From: Eledone cirrhosa
Taxonomy: Eukaryota > Mollusca > Cephalopoda > Octopoda > Eledonidae
Assembly (NCBI GenBank): GCA_964016885.1
Contig: OZ024744.1
Coordinates: 73,494,810 to 73,558,809 of the forward strand
DNA: 64,000 nucleotides
Reading direction: 5' to 3'
Shown here in pieces: positions 1 through 14,480 of the stretch (position 1 is the stretch's first letter; every line of letters begins with the position of its first letter). Both the position numbers and the translations under genes were made by a program. Under the pieces are notes generated by a model. That model worked only from the letters and a program-made list of their open reading frames with translations. It was not told the origin of the DNA and searched no databases.

Positions 1-331
1 CATCACAAACACTACCACCACAAACACTACCACCACAAACACCACCACCACAAACACTACCACCACAAACACTACCACCTCAAACACTACCACCACAACC
101 ACTACCACCTCAAACACTACCACCACAACCACTACCACCACAAACACTACCATCACAAACACTACCACCACAAACACTACCATCACAAACACTACCACCA
201 CAAACACTACCACCACAAACACTACCACCACAAACATTACCACCACAAACACTACCAGCACAAACACTACCATCACAACCACTACCACCACAAACACTAC
301 CACCACAAACACTACCACCACAAACACTACC
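1..331. repeat. Copy 1 of a long-range duplicated block (10,500-bp spacing)
   Basis: The variant pattern of bases 1-331 (units ending CCTCAAAC, AACATTAC, CCAGCACA and CATCACAACC in the same order) reappears at 10,501-10,831 with one visible difference (a to g near 10,598). The spacing is exactly 10,500 bp, or 700 units. Similarity continues patchily to about 1,550 with added or lost units; for example, the ACATTCAC variant at 1,151 matches 11,981, a shift of 10,830. Confidence 0.85.
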
Positions 332-3043
332 ATCACAAACACTACCACCACAAACACTACCATCACAAACACTACCATCACAAACACTACCACCACAAAT
401 ACTACCACCACAAACATTACCACCACAAACACTACCATCACAAACACTACCACCACAAACACTACCATCACAAACACTACCATCACAAACACTACCACAA
501 CAAACACCACCACCACAAACACTACCATCACAAACACTACCATCACAAACACTACCACCACAAACACTACCACCACAAACACTACCACCACAAACACTAC
601 CATCACAAACACTACCATCACAAAGACTACCACCACAAAGACTACCACCACAAACAATACCACTACAAACACTACCACAACAAACACTACCATCACAAAC
701 ACTACCATCACAAACACTACCACCACAAACACTACCACCACAAACACTACCATCACAAACACTACCATCACAAACACTACCATCACAAAGACTACCACCA
801 CAAAGACTACCACCACAAACAATACCACTACAAACACTACCACAACAAACACTACCATCACAAACACTACCATCACAAACACTACCACCACAAACACTAC
901 CACCACAAACACTACCACCACAAACACTACCACCACAAACATTACCACCACAAACACTACCACCACAAACACTACCACCACAAACACTACCACCACAAAC
1001 ACTACCACCACAAACACTACCACCACAAACACTACCACCACAAACACTACCACCACAAACACTACCACCACAAACATTACCACCACAAACACTACCACCA
1101 CAAACACTACCACCACAAACACTACCACCACAAACACTACCACCACAAACACTACATTCACAAACACCACCATCACAACCACTACCACTACAAACACTAC
1201 CACCAGAAACACTACCACCATTAACACTACCATCACAAACACTACCACCACAAACACTACCACCACAAAAACTACCACCACAAACACTACCACTACAAAC
1301 ACTACCACCACAAACACTACCACCACAAACACTACCATCACAAACACTACCACCAAAAACACTACCACCACAAACACCACCACCACAAACACTACCACCA
1401 CAAACACTACCACCACAAACACTACCACCACAAACACTACTACCACAAACACTACATTCACAAACACCACCATCACAACCACTACCACCACAAACACTAC
1501 CACCAGACACCCTACCACCACAAACACTACCATCACAAACACTACCACCACAAACACCTACCACCACAAAAACTACCACCACAAACACTACCACTACAAA
1601 CACTACCACCACAAACACTACCACCACAAACACTACCATCACAAACACTACCACCACAAACACTACCACCACAAACACCACCACCACAAACACTACCACC
1701 ACAAACACTACCACCACAAACACTACCACCACAAACACTACCATCACAAACACTACCACCACAAACACTACCACCACAAACACCACCACCACAAACACTA
1801 CCACCACAAACACTACCATCACAAACACTACCACCACAAACACTACCACCACAAACACCACCACCACAAACACTACCACCACAAACACTACCACCACAAA
1901 CACTACCACCACAAACACCACCACCACAAACACTACCACCACAAAGACTACCATCACAAACACTACCACCACAAAGACTACCATCACAAACACTACCACC
2001 ACAAACACTACCATCACAAACACTACCACCACAAACACTACCACCACAAACACCACCACCACAAACACTACCACCACAAACACTACCACCACAAACACTA
2101 CCAGCACAAACACCACCACCACAAACACTACCACCACAAAGACTACCATCACAAACACTACCACCACAAAGACTACCATCACAAACACTACCACCACAAA
2201 CACTACCATCACAAACACTACCACCACAAACACTACCACCACAAACACCACCACCACAAACACTACCACCACAAAGACTACCATCACAAACACTACCACC
2301 ACAAAGACTACCATCACAAACACTACCACCACAAACACTACCACCACAAACACTACCACCACAAACACTACCACCACAAACACCACCACCACAAACACTA
2401 CCACCAGAAACCCTACCACCACAAACACTACCATCACAAACACTACCACCACAAACACCTACGACCACAAAAACTACCACCACAAACACTACCACCACAA
2501 ACACCACCACCACAAACACCTACCACCACAAAAACTACCACCACAAACACTACCACTACAAACACTACCACCACAAACACTACCACCACAAACACTACCA
2601 TCACAAACACTACCACCACAAACACTACCACCACAAACACCACCACCACAAACACTACCACCACAAACACTACCATCACAAACACTACCACCACAAACAC
2701 TACCACCACAAACACCACCACCACAAACACTACCACCACAAACACTACCACCACAAACACTACCACCACAAAGACTACCATCACAAACACTACCACCACA
2801 AAGACTACCATCACAAACACTACCACCACAAACACTACCACCACAAACACTACCACCACAAACACTACCACCACAAACACTACCACCACAAACACCACCA
2901 CCACAAACACTACCACCACAAACACTACCACCACAAACACTACCACCACAAACACCACCACCACAAACACTACCACCACAAAGACTACCATCACAAACAC
3001 TACCACCACAAACACTACCACCACAAACACTACCACCACAAAG

Positions 3044-4130
3044 ACTACCATCACAAACACTACCACCACAAACACTACCATCACAAACACTACCACCACA
3101 AACACTACCACCACAAACACTACCATCACAAACACTACCACCACAAACACTACCATCACAACCACTACCACCACAAACACTACCACCACAAAAACTACCA
3201 CCACCAACACTACCACTACAAACACTACCACCACAAACACTACCACCACAAACACTACCACCAAAAACACTACCACAACAAACACCACCATCACAAACAC
3301 TACCACCACAAACACTACCACCACAAAGACTACCATCACAAAGACTACCACCACAAACACTACCACCACAAACACTACCATCACAAACACTACCACCACA
3401 AACACTACCACCACAAACACCACCACCACAAACACTACCACCACAAACACTACCACTACAAACACTACCACCACAAACACTACCACCACAAACACTACCA
3501 CCACAAACACTACCACCACAAACACTACCACCACAAACACTACCACCACAAACACTACCACCACAAACACCACCACCACAAACACTACCATCACAAACAC
3601 TACCACCACAAACACTACCATCACAAACACTACCACCACAAACACTACCACCACAAACACTACCATCACAAACACTACCACCACAAACACTACCATCACA
3701 ACCACTACCACCACAAACACTACCACCACAAAAACTACCACCACCAACACTACCACTACAAACACTACCACCACAAACACTACCACCACAAACACTACCA
3801 CCAAAAACACTACCACAACAAACACCACCATCACAAACACTACCACCACAAACACTACCACCACAAAGACTACCATCACAAAGACTACCACCACAAACAC
3901 TACCACCACAAACACTACCATCACAAACACTACCACCACAAACACTACCACCACAAACACCACCACCACAAACACTACCACCACAAACACTACCACTACA
4001 AACACTACCACCACAAACACTACCACCACAAACACTACCACCACAAACACTACCACCACAAACACTACCACCACAAACACTACCACCACAAACACTACCA
4101 CCACAAACACCACCACCACAAACACTACCA
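3044..4130. repeat. 540-bp tandem duplication (36 units x 2) inside the array
   Basis: Bases 3,061-3,590 and 3,601-4,130 are identical line by line, including rare variants (CCACCAACAC, CCAAAAACAC, paired AAAGAC units). The period is 540 bp. The match degrades just before 3,044 and at 3,591/4,131. Perfect identity over some 530 bp, against a background where neighbouring 15-mers differ, points to a recent duplication. Related but diverged copies of the block lie near 8,100-8,560 and 12,960-13,420. Confidence 0.93.
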
Positions 4131-4179
4131 CCACAAACACTACCACCACAAACACTACCACCACAAACACTACCACCAC

Positions 4180-5460
4180 AAACACTACCACTACAAACAC
4201 TACCACAACAAACACTACCATCACAAACACTACCACCACAAACACTACCACCACAAACAATACCATCACAAACACTACCACCACAAACACCACCACCACA
4301 AACACTACCACCACAAACACTACCACCACAAACACTACCATCACAAACAGTACCACCACAAACACTACCACGACAAACACTACCACCACAAACACTACCA
4401 CCACAAACACTACCACCACAAACACTACCACCACAAACACTACCACCACAAACACTACCACCACAAACACTACCACCACAAACACTACCACCACAAACAC
4501 TACCACCACAAACACTACCACCACAAACACTACCATCACAAACACTACCATCACAAACACTACCACCACAAACACTACCACCACAAACACTACCACCACA
4601 AACACTACCACCACAAACACTACGACCACAAACACTACCACAACAAACACTACCACCACAAACACTACCACCACAAACACTACCACTACAAACACTACCA
4701 CCACAAACACTACCATCACAAACACTACCACCACAAACACTACCACCACAAACACTACCACCACAAACAGTACCACCACAAACACTACCACCACAAACAC
4801 TACCACCACAAACACTACCACAACAAACACTACCACCACAAACACCACCATCACAAACACTACCACCACAAACACTACCACCACAAACACTACCACCACA
4901 AACACTACCATCACAAACACTACCACCACAAACACTACCACAACAAACACCACCATCACAAACACCACCATCACAAACACTACCACCACAAACACTACCA
5001 CAACAAACACCACCATCACAAACACCACCATCACAAACACTACCACCACAAACACTACCACAACAAACACTACCAGCACAAACACTACCACCACAAACAC
5101 TACCATCACAAACACTACCACCACAAACACTACCAGCACAAACACTACCACCACAAACACTACCATCACAAACACTACCACCACAAACACTACCAGCACA
5201 AACACTACCACCACAAACACTACCACCACAAACACTACCACCACAGACACTACCACCACAAACACTACCACCACAAACACTACCACCACAGACACTACCA
5301 CCACAAACACTACCACAACAAACACCACCATCACAAACACCACCATCACAAACACTACCACCACAAACACTGCCACAACAAACACCACCATCACAAACAC
5401 CACCATCACAAACATTACCACCACAAACACTACCACCTCAAACACTACCACTACAACCAC
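4180..5460. repeat. Higher-order block, copy A of three (about 1.3 kb)
   Basis: The block carries an ordered set of rare variants: AACAATACC at 4,256, AACAGTACC, ACGACAAAC, several CCACAACAAACACCACC units, CAGACAC pairs, AACATTACC at 5,411, then CCTCAAAC followed by CTACAACC. The same order occurs in two more blocks, offset by 1,716 to 1,686 bp and then by 2,721 to 2,691 bp. Copy A ends in a 21-bp unit with an extra ACTACC at about 5,460. Confidence 0.85.
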
Positions 5461-5869
5461 TACCACTACCACCACAAACACTACCACCACAAACACTACC
5501 ACCACAAACACTACCACCACAAACACTACCACCACAAACACTACCACCACAAACACTACCACCACAAACACTACCACCACAAACACTACCACCACAAACA
5601 CTACCACCACAAACACTACCACCACAAACACTACCACAACAAACACCACCATCACAAACACCACCATCACAAACACTACCACCACAAACACTACCACCAC
5701 AAACACTACCACCACAAACACTACCACCACAAACACTACCATCACAAACACTACCACCACAAACACTACCACCACAAACACTACCACCACAAACACTACC
5801 ATCACAAACACTACCATCACAAAGACTACCACCACAAAGACTACCACCACAAACAATACCACTACAAAC

Positions 5870-7146
5870 ACTACCACAACAAACACTACCATCACAAACA
5901 CTACCATCACAAACACTACCACAACAAACACTACCATCACAAACACTACCACCACAAACACTACCACCACAAACAATACCATCACAAACACTACCACCAC
6001 AAACACCACCACCACAAACACTACCACCACAAAAACTACCACCACAAACACTACCATCACAAACAGTACCACCACAAACACTACCACGACAAACACTACC
6101 ACCACAAACACTACCACCACAAACACTACCACCACAAACACTACCACCACAAACACTACCACCACAAACACTACCACCACAAACACTACCACCACAAACA
6201 CTACCACCACAAACACTACCACCACAAACACTACCACCACAAACACTACCACCACAAACACTACCATCACAAACACTACCATCACAAACACTACCACCAC
6301 AAACACTACCACCACAAACACTACCACCACAAACACTACCACCACAAACACTACGACCACAAACACTACCACAACAAACACTACCACCACAAACACCACC
6401 ATCACAAACACTACCACCACAAACACTACCACCACAAACACTACCACCACAAACAGTACCACCACAAACACTACCACCACAAACACTACCACCACAAACA
6501 CTACCACAACAAACACTACCACCACAAACACCACCATCACAAACACTACCACCACAAACACTACCACCACAAACACTACCACCACAAACACTACCATCAC
6601 AAACACTACCACCACAAACACTACCACAACAAACACCACCATCACAAACACCACCATCACAAACACTACCACCACAAACACTACCACAACAATCACCACC
6701 ATCACAAACACCACCATCACAAACACTACCACCACAAACACTACCACAACAAACACTACCAGCACAAACACTACCACCACAAACACTACCATCACAAACA
6801 CTACCACCACAAACACTACCAGCACAAACACTACCACCACAAACACTACCATCACAAACACTACCACCACAAACACTACCAGCACAAACACTACCACCAC
6901 AAACACTACCACCACAAACACTACCACCACAGACACTACCACCACAAACACTACCACCACAAACACTACCACCACAGACACTACCACCACAAACACTACC
7001 ACAACAAACACCACCATCACAAACACCACCATCACAAACACTACCACCACAAACACTACCACAACAAACACCACCATCACAAACACCACCATCACAAACA
7101 TTACCACCACAAACACTACCACCTCAAACACTACCACTACAACCAC
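5870..7146. repeat. Higher-order block, copy B of three
   Basis: Same marker order as copy A, with AACAATACC at 5,972 and AACATTACC at 7,097. It is two units shorter between these markers and carries the same 6-bp expansion at its end (about 7,147). The shared 6-bp expansion links A and B more closely to each other than to copy C. Confidence 0.85.
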
Positions 7147-8609
7147 TACCACTACCACCACAAACACTACCACCACAAACACTACCACCACAAACACTAC
7201 CACCACAAACACTACCACCACAAACACTACCACCACAAACACTACCACCACAAACACTACCACCACAAACACTACCACCACAAACACTACCACCACAAAC
7301 ACTACCACAACAAACACCACCATCACAAACACCACCATCACAAACACTACCACCACAAACACTACCACCACAAACACTACCACCACAAACACTACCACCA
7401 CAAACACTACCACCACAAACACAACCACCACAAACACTACCACAACAAACACCACCATCACAAACACTACCACCACAAACACTACCACCACAAACACTAC
7501 CATCACAAACACTACCATCACAAACACTACCACCACAAACACTACCACCACAAACACTACCACAACAAACACCACCATCACAAACACTACCACCACAAAC
7601 AGTACCACCACAAACACTACCACCACAAACACTACCACTACAAACACTACCACCACAAACACTACCACCACAAACACTACCACCACAAACACTACCATCA
7701 CAAACACTACCATCACAAACACTACCACCACAAACACTACCACCACAAACACTACCACCACAAACACTACCACCACAAAAACTACCACCACAAACACTAC
7801 CACCACAAACACTACCACCACAAACACTACCACCACAAACACTACCACCACAAACACTACCATCACAAACACCACCACCACAAACACTACCACCACAAAC
7901 ACTACCACCACAAACACTACCATCACAAACACTACCATCACAAACACTACCACCACAAACACCACCACCACAAACACTACCACCACAAACACTACCAGCA
8001 CAAACACTACCACCACAAAGACTACCATCACAAACACTACCACCACAAACACTACCATCACAAACACTACCACCACAAACACTACCACCACAAACACTAC
8101 CATCACAAACACTACCACCACAAACACTACCATCACAACCACTACCACCACAAACACTACCACCACAAAAACTACCACCACCAACACTACCACTACAAAC
8201 ACTACCACCACAAACACTACCACCACAAACACTACCACCAAAAACACTACCACAACAAACACCACCATCACAAACACTACCACCACAAACACTACCACCA
8301 CAAAGACTACCCTCACAAAGACTACCACCACAAAGACTACCACCACAAACACTACCATCACAAACACTACCACCACAAACACTACCACCACAAACACCAC
8401 CACCACAAACACTACCACCACAAACACTACCACTACAAACACTACCACCACAAACACTACCACCACAAACACTACCACCACAAACACTACCACCACAAAC
8501 ACTACCACCACAAACACTACCACCACAAACACTACCACCACAAACACCACCACCACAAACACTACCACCACAAACACTACCACCACAAACACTACCACCA
8601 CAAACACTA

Positions 8610-9840
8610 CCACCACAAACACTACCACTACAAACACTACCACAACAAACACTACCATCACAAACACTACCACCACAAACACTACCACCACAAACAATAC
8701 CATCACAAACACTACCACCACAAACACCACCACCACAAACACTACCACCACAAACACTACCACCACAAACACTACCATCACAAACAGTACCACCACAAAC
8801 ACTACCACGACAAACACTACCACCACAAACACTACCACCACAAACACTACCACCACAAACACTACCACCACAAACACTACCACCACAAACACTACCACCA
8901 CAAACACTACCACCACAAACACTACCACCACAAACACTACCACCACAAACACTACCACCACAAACACTACCACCACAAACACTACCATCACAAACACTAC
9001 CATCACAAACACTACCACCACAAACACTACCACCACAAACACTACCACCACAAACACTACCACCACAAACACTACGACCACAAACACTACCACAACAAAC
9101 ACTACCACCACAAATACCACCATCACAAACACTACCACCACAAACACTACCACCACAAACACTACCACCACAAACAGTACCACCACAAACACTACCACCA
9201 CAAACACTACCACCACAAACACTACCACAACAAACACTACCACCACAAACACCACCATCACAAACACTACCACCACAAACACTACCACCACAAACACTAC
9301 CACCACAAACACTACCATCACAAACACTACCACCACAAACACTACCACAACAAACACCACCATCACAAACACCACCATCACAAACACTACCACCACAAAC
9401 ACTACCACAACAAACACCACCATCACAAACACCACCATCACAAACACTACCACCACAAACACTACCACAACAAACACTACCAGCACAAACACTACCACCA
9501 CAAACACTACCATCACAAACACTACCACCACAAACACTACCAGCACAAACACTACCACCACAAACACTACCAGCACAAACACTACCACCACAAACACTAC
9601 CACCACAAACACTACCACCACAGACACTACCACCACAAACACTACCACCACAAACACTACCACCACAGACACTACCACCACAAACACTACCACAACAAAC
9701 ACCACCATCACAAACACCACCATCACAAACACTACCACCACAAACACTACCACAACAAACACCACCATCACAAACACCACCATCACAAACATTACCACCA
9801 CAAACACTACCACCTCAAACACTACCACTACAACCACTAC
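8610..9840. repeat. Higher-order block, copy C of three
   Basis: Same marker order, with AACAATACC at about 8,693 and AACATTACC at 9,788. It lacks the terminal 6-bp expansion seen in A and B: CTACAACC is followed directly by a normal unit at about 9,836. It therefore keeps the ancestral end or has lost the expansion. Confidence 0.83.
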
Positions 9841-10500
9841 CACCACAAACACTACCACCACAAACACTACCACCACAAACACTACCACCACAAACACTAC
9901 CACCACAAACACTACCACCACAAACACTACCACAACAAACACCACCATCACAAACACCACCATCACAAACACTACCACCACAAACACTACCACCACAAAC
10001 ACTACCACCACAAACACTACCACCACAAACACTACCACCACAAACACAACCACCACAAACACTACCACAACAAACACCACCATCACAAACACTACCACCA
10101 CAAACACTACCACCACAAACACTACCATCACAAACACTACCATCACAAACACTACCACCACAAACACTACCACCACAAACACTACCAAAACAAACACCAC
10201 CATCACAAACACTACCACCACAAACAGTACCACCACAAACACTACCACCACAAACACTACCACCACAAACACTACCAACACAAACACTACCACCACAAAC
10301 ACTACCACCACAAACACTACCATCACAAACACCACCACCACAAACACTACCACCACAAACACTACCACCACAAACACTACCATCACAAACACTACCATCA
10401 CAAACACTACCACCACAAACACCACCACCACAAACACTACAACCACAAACACTACCAGCACAAACACTACCACCACAAACACTACCATCACAACCACTAC

Positions 10501-10831
10501 CATCACAAACACTACCACCACAAACACTACCACCACAAACACCACCACCACAAACACTACCACCACAAACACTACCACCTCAAACACTACCACCACAGCC
10601 ACTACCACCTCAAACACTACCACCACAACCACTACCACCACAAACACTACCATCACAAACACTACCACCACAAACACTACCATCACAAACACTACCACCA
10701 CAAACACTACCACCACAAACACTACCACCACAAACATTACCACCACAAACACTACCAGCACAAACACTACCATCACAACCACTACCACCACAAACACTAC
10801 CACCACAAACACTACCACCACAAACACTACC
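10501..10831. repeat. Copy 2 of the long-range duplicated block
   Basis: This is the partner of bases 1-331, displaced by 700 units. The match breaks at about 10,832, where copy 1 has CATCACAAAC and this copy has CACCACAAAC followed by a unique ACCATGACA unit. That unit is one of the few ATG triplets on the + strand of the array. Confidence 0.85.
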
Positions 10832-13800
10832 ACCACAAACACTACCATGACAAACACTACCACCACAAACACTACCACCACAAACACTACCACCACAACC
10901 ACTACCACCACAAACACTACCATCACAAACACTACCACCACAAACACTACCATCACAAACACTACCATCACAAACACTACCACCACAAACACTACCACCA
11001 CAAACATTACCACCACAAACACTACCATCACAAACACTACCACCACAAACACTACCATCACAAACACTACCATCACAAACACTACCACAACAAACACCAC
11101 CACCACAAACACTACCATCACAAACACTACCATCACAAACACTACCACCACAAACACTACCACCACAAACACTACCACCACAAACACTACCATCACAAAC
11201 ACTACCATCACAAAGACTACCACCACAAAGACTACCACCACAAACAATACCACTACAAACACTACCACAACAAACACTACCATCACAAACACTACCATCA
11301 CAAACACTACCACCACAAACACTACCACCACAAACACTACCATCACAAACACTACCATCACAAACACTACCATCACAAAGACTACCACCACAAAGACTAC
11401 CACCACAAACAATACCACTACAAACACTACCACAACAAACACTACCATCACAAACACTACCATCACAAACACTACCACCACAAACACTACAACCACAAAC
11501 ACTACCACAACAAACACTACCATCACAAACACTACCATCACAAACACTACCACCACAAAAACTACCATCACAAACACTACCACCACAAACGCTACCATCA
11601 CAAACACTACCATCACAAACACTACCACAACAAACACCACCACCACAAAAACTACCACCACAAACACTACCATCACAAACACTACCATCACAAACACTAC
11701 CACAACAAACACCACCACCACAAAAACTACCACCACAAACACTACCATCACAAACACTACCATCACAAACACTACCACAACAAACACCACCACCACAAAA
11801 ACTACCACCACAAACACTACCATCACAAACACTACCATCACAAACACTACCACCACAAAAACTACCATCACAAACACTACCACCACAAACACTACCACCA
11901 CAAACATTACCACCACAAACACTACCACCACAAACACTACCACCACAAACACTACCACTACAAACACTACCACCACAAACACTACATTCACAAACACCAC
12001 CATCACAACCACTACCACCACAAACACTACCACCAGAAACACTACCACCATTAACACTACCATCACAAACACTACCACCACAAACACTACCACCACAAAA
12101 ACTACCACCACAAACACTACCACTACAAACACTACCACCACAAACACTACCACCACAAACACTACCATCACAAACACTACCACCAAAAACACTACCACCA
12201 CAAACACCACCACCACAAACACTACCACCACAAACACTACCACCACAAACACTACCACCACAAACACTACTACCACAAACACTACATTCACAAACACCAC
12301 CATCACAACCACTACCACCACAAACACTACCACCAGAAACCCTACCACCACAAACACTACCACCACAAACACTACCACCACAAAAACTACCACCACAAAC
12401 ACTACCACTACAAACACTACCACCACAAACACTACCACTACAAACACTACCACCACAAACACTACCACCACAAACACTACCATCACAAACACTACCACCA
12501 CAAACACTACCACCACAAACACCACCACCACAAACACTACCACCACAAACACTACCATCACAAACACTACCACCACAAACACTACCACCACAAACACCAC
12601 CACCACAAACACTACCACCACAAACACTACCACCACAAACACTACCACCACAAACACCACCACCACAAACACTACCACCACAAAGACTACCATCACAAAC
12701 ACTACCACCTTAAAGACTACCATCACAAACACTACCACCACAAACACTACCACCACAAACACTACCACCACAAACACTACCACCACAAACACTACCACCA
12801 CAAACACCACCACCACAAACACTACCACCACAAAGACTACCATCACAAACACTACCACCACAAACACTACCACCACAAACACTACCACCACAAAGACTAC
12901 CATCACAAACACTACCACCACAAACACTACCATCACAAACACTACCACCACAAACACTACCACCACAAACACTACCATCACAAACACTACCACCACAAAC
13001 ACTACCATCACAACCACTACCACCACAAACACTACCACCACAAAAACTACCACCACAAACACTACCACTACAAACACTACCACCACAAACACTACCACCA
13101 CAAACACTACCACCAAAAACACTACCACAACAAACACCACCATCACAAACACTACCACCACAAACACTACCACCACAAAGACTACCATCACAAAGACTAC
13201 CACCACAAACACTACCACCACAAACACTACCATCACAAACACTACCACCACAAACACTACCACCACAAACACCACCACCACAAACACTACCACCACAAAC
13301 ACTACCACTACAAACACTACCACCACAAACACTACCACCACAAACACTACCACCACAAACACTACCACCACAAACACTACCACCACAAACACTACCACCA
13401 CAAACACTACCACCACAAACACCACCACCACAAACACTACCACCACAAACACTACCACCACAAACACTACCACCACAAACACTACCACCACAAACACTAC
13501 CACTACAAACACTACCACAACAAACACTACCATCACAAACACTACCACCACAAACACTACCACCACAAACACTACCATCACAAACACTACCACCACAAAC
13601 ACCACCACCACAAACACTACCACCACAAACACTACCACCACAAACACTACCATCACAAACAGTACCACCACAAACACTACCACGACAAACACTACCACGA
13701 CAAACACTACCACGACAAACACTACCACCACAAACACTACCACCACAAACACTACCACCACAAACACTACCACCACAAACACTACCACCACAAACACTAC

Positions 13801-14480
13801 TACCACAAACACTCACCACCACAAACACTACCATCACAAACACTACCATCACAAACACTACCACCACAAACACTACCATCACAAACACTACCACCACAAA
13901 CACTCACCACCACAAACACTACCACCACAAACACTACCACCACAAACACTCACCACCACAAACACTACCATCACAAACACTACCATCACAAACACTACCA
14001 CCACAAACACTACCACCACAAACATTACCACCATAAACACTACCACCACAAACACTACCACCATAAACACTACCACCACAAACACTACCACCACAAACAC
14101 TACCACAACAAACACTACCACCACAAACACTACCACCACAAACAGTACCACCACAAACACTACCACCTCAAACCCTACCACCACAAACACTACGACCACA
14201 AACACTACCACCTCAAACACTACCACGACAAACACTACCACGACAAACACTACCACCACAAACACTACCACCACAAACACTACCACCACAAACACTACCA
14301 TCACAAACACTACCATCACAAACACTACCACCACAAACATTACCACCATAAACACTACCACCACAAACACTACCACCACAAACACTACCACTACAACCAC
14401 TACCACCACAAACACTACCACCTCAAACACTACCACCACAAACACCACCACCACAAACACTACCAGCACAAACATACCAG
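13801..14480. other. Cluster of phase-changing indels within the array
   Basis: Three +1 insertions of the same kind (CACTCACC in place of CACTACC) occur at about 13,813, 13,904 and 13,949. Together they restore the triplet phase but shift the 15-bp register by three. A -1 deletion (AACATACC for AACACTACC) follows at about 14,474. Such events are rare: elsewhere only about 1,558, 2,458 and 2,518 (+1), 5,460 and 7,147 (+6), 19,807 and 24,592 (-1) and 22,014 (+1). Confidence 0.8.
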
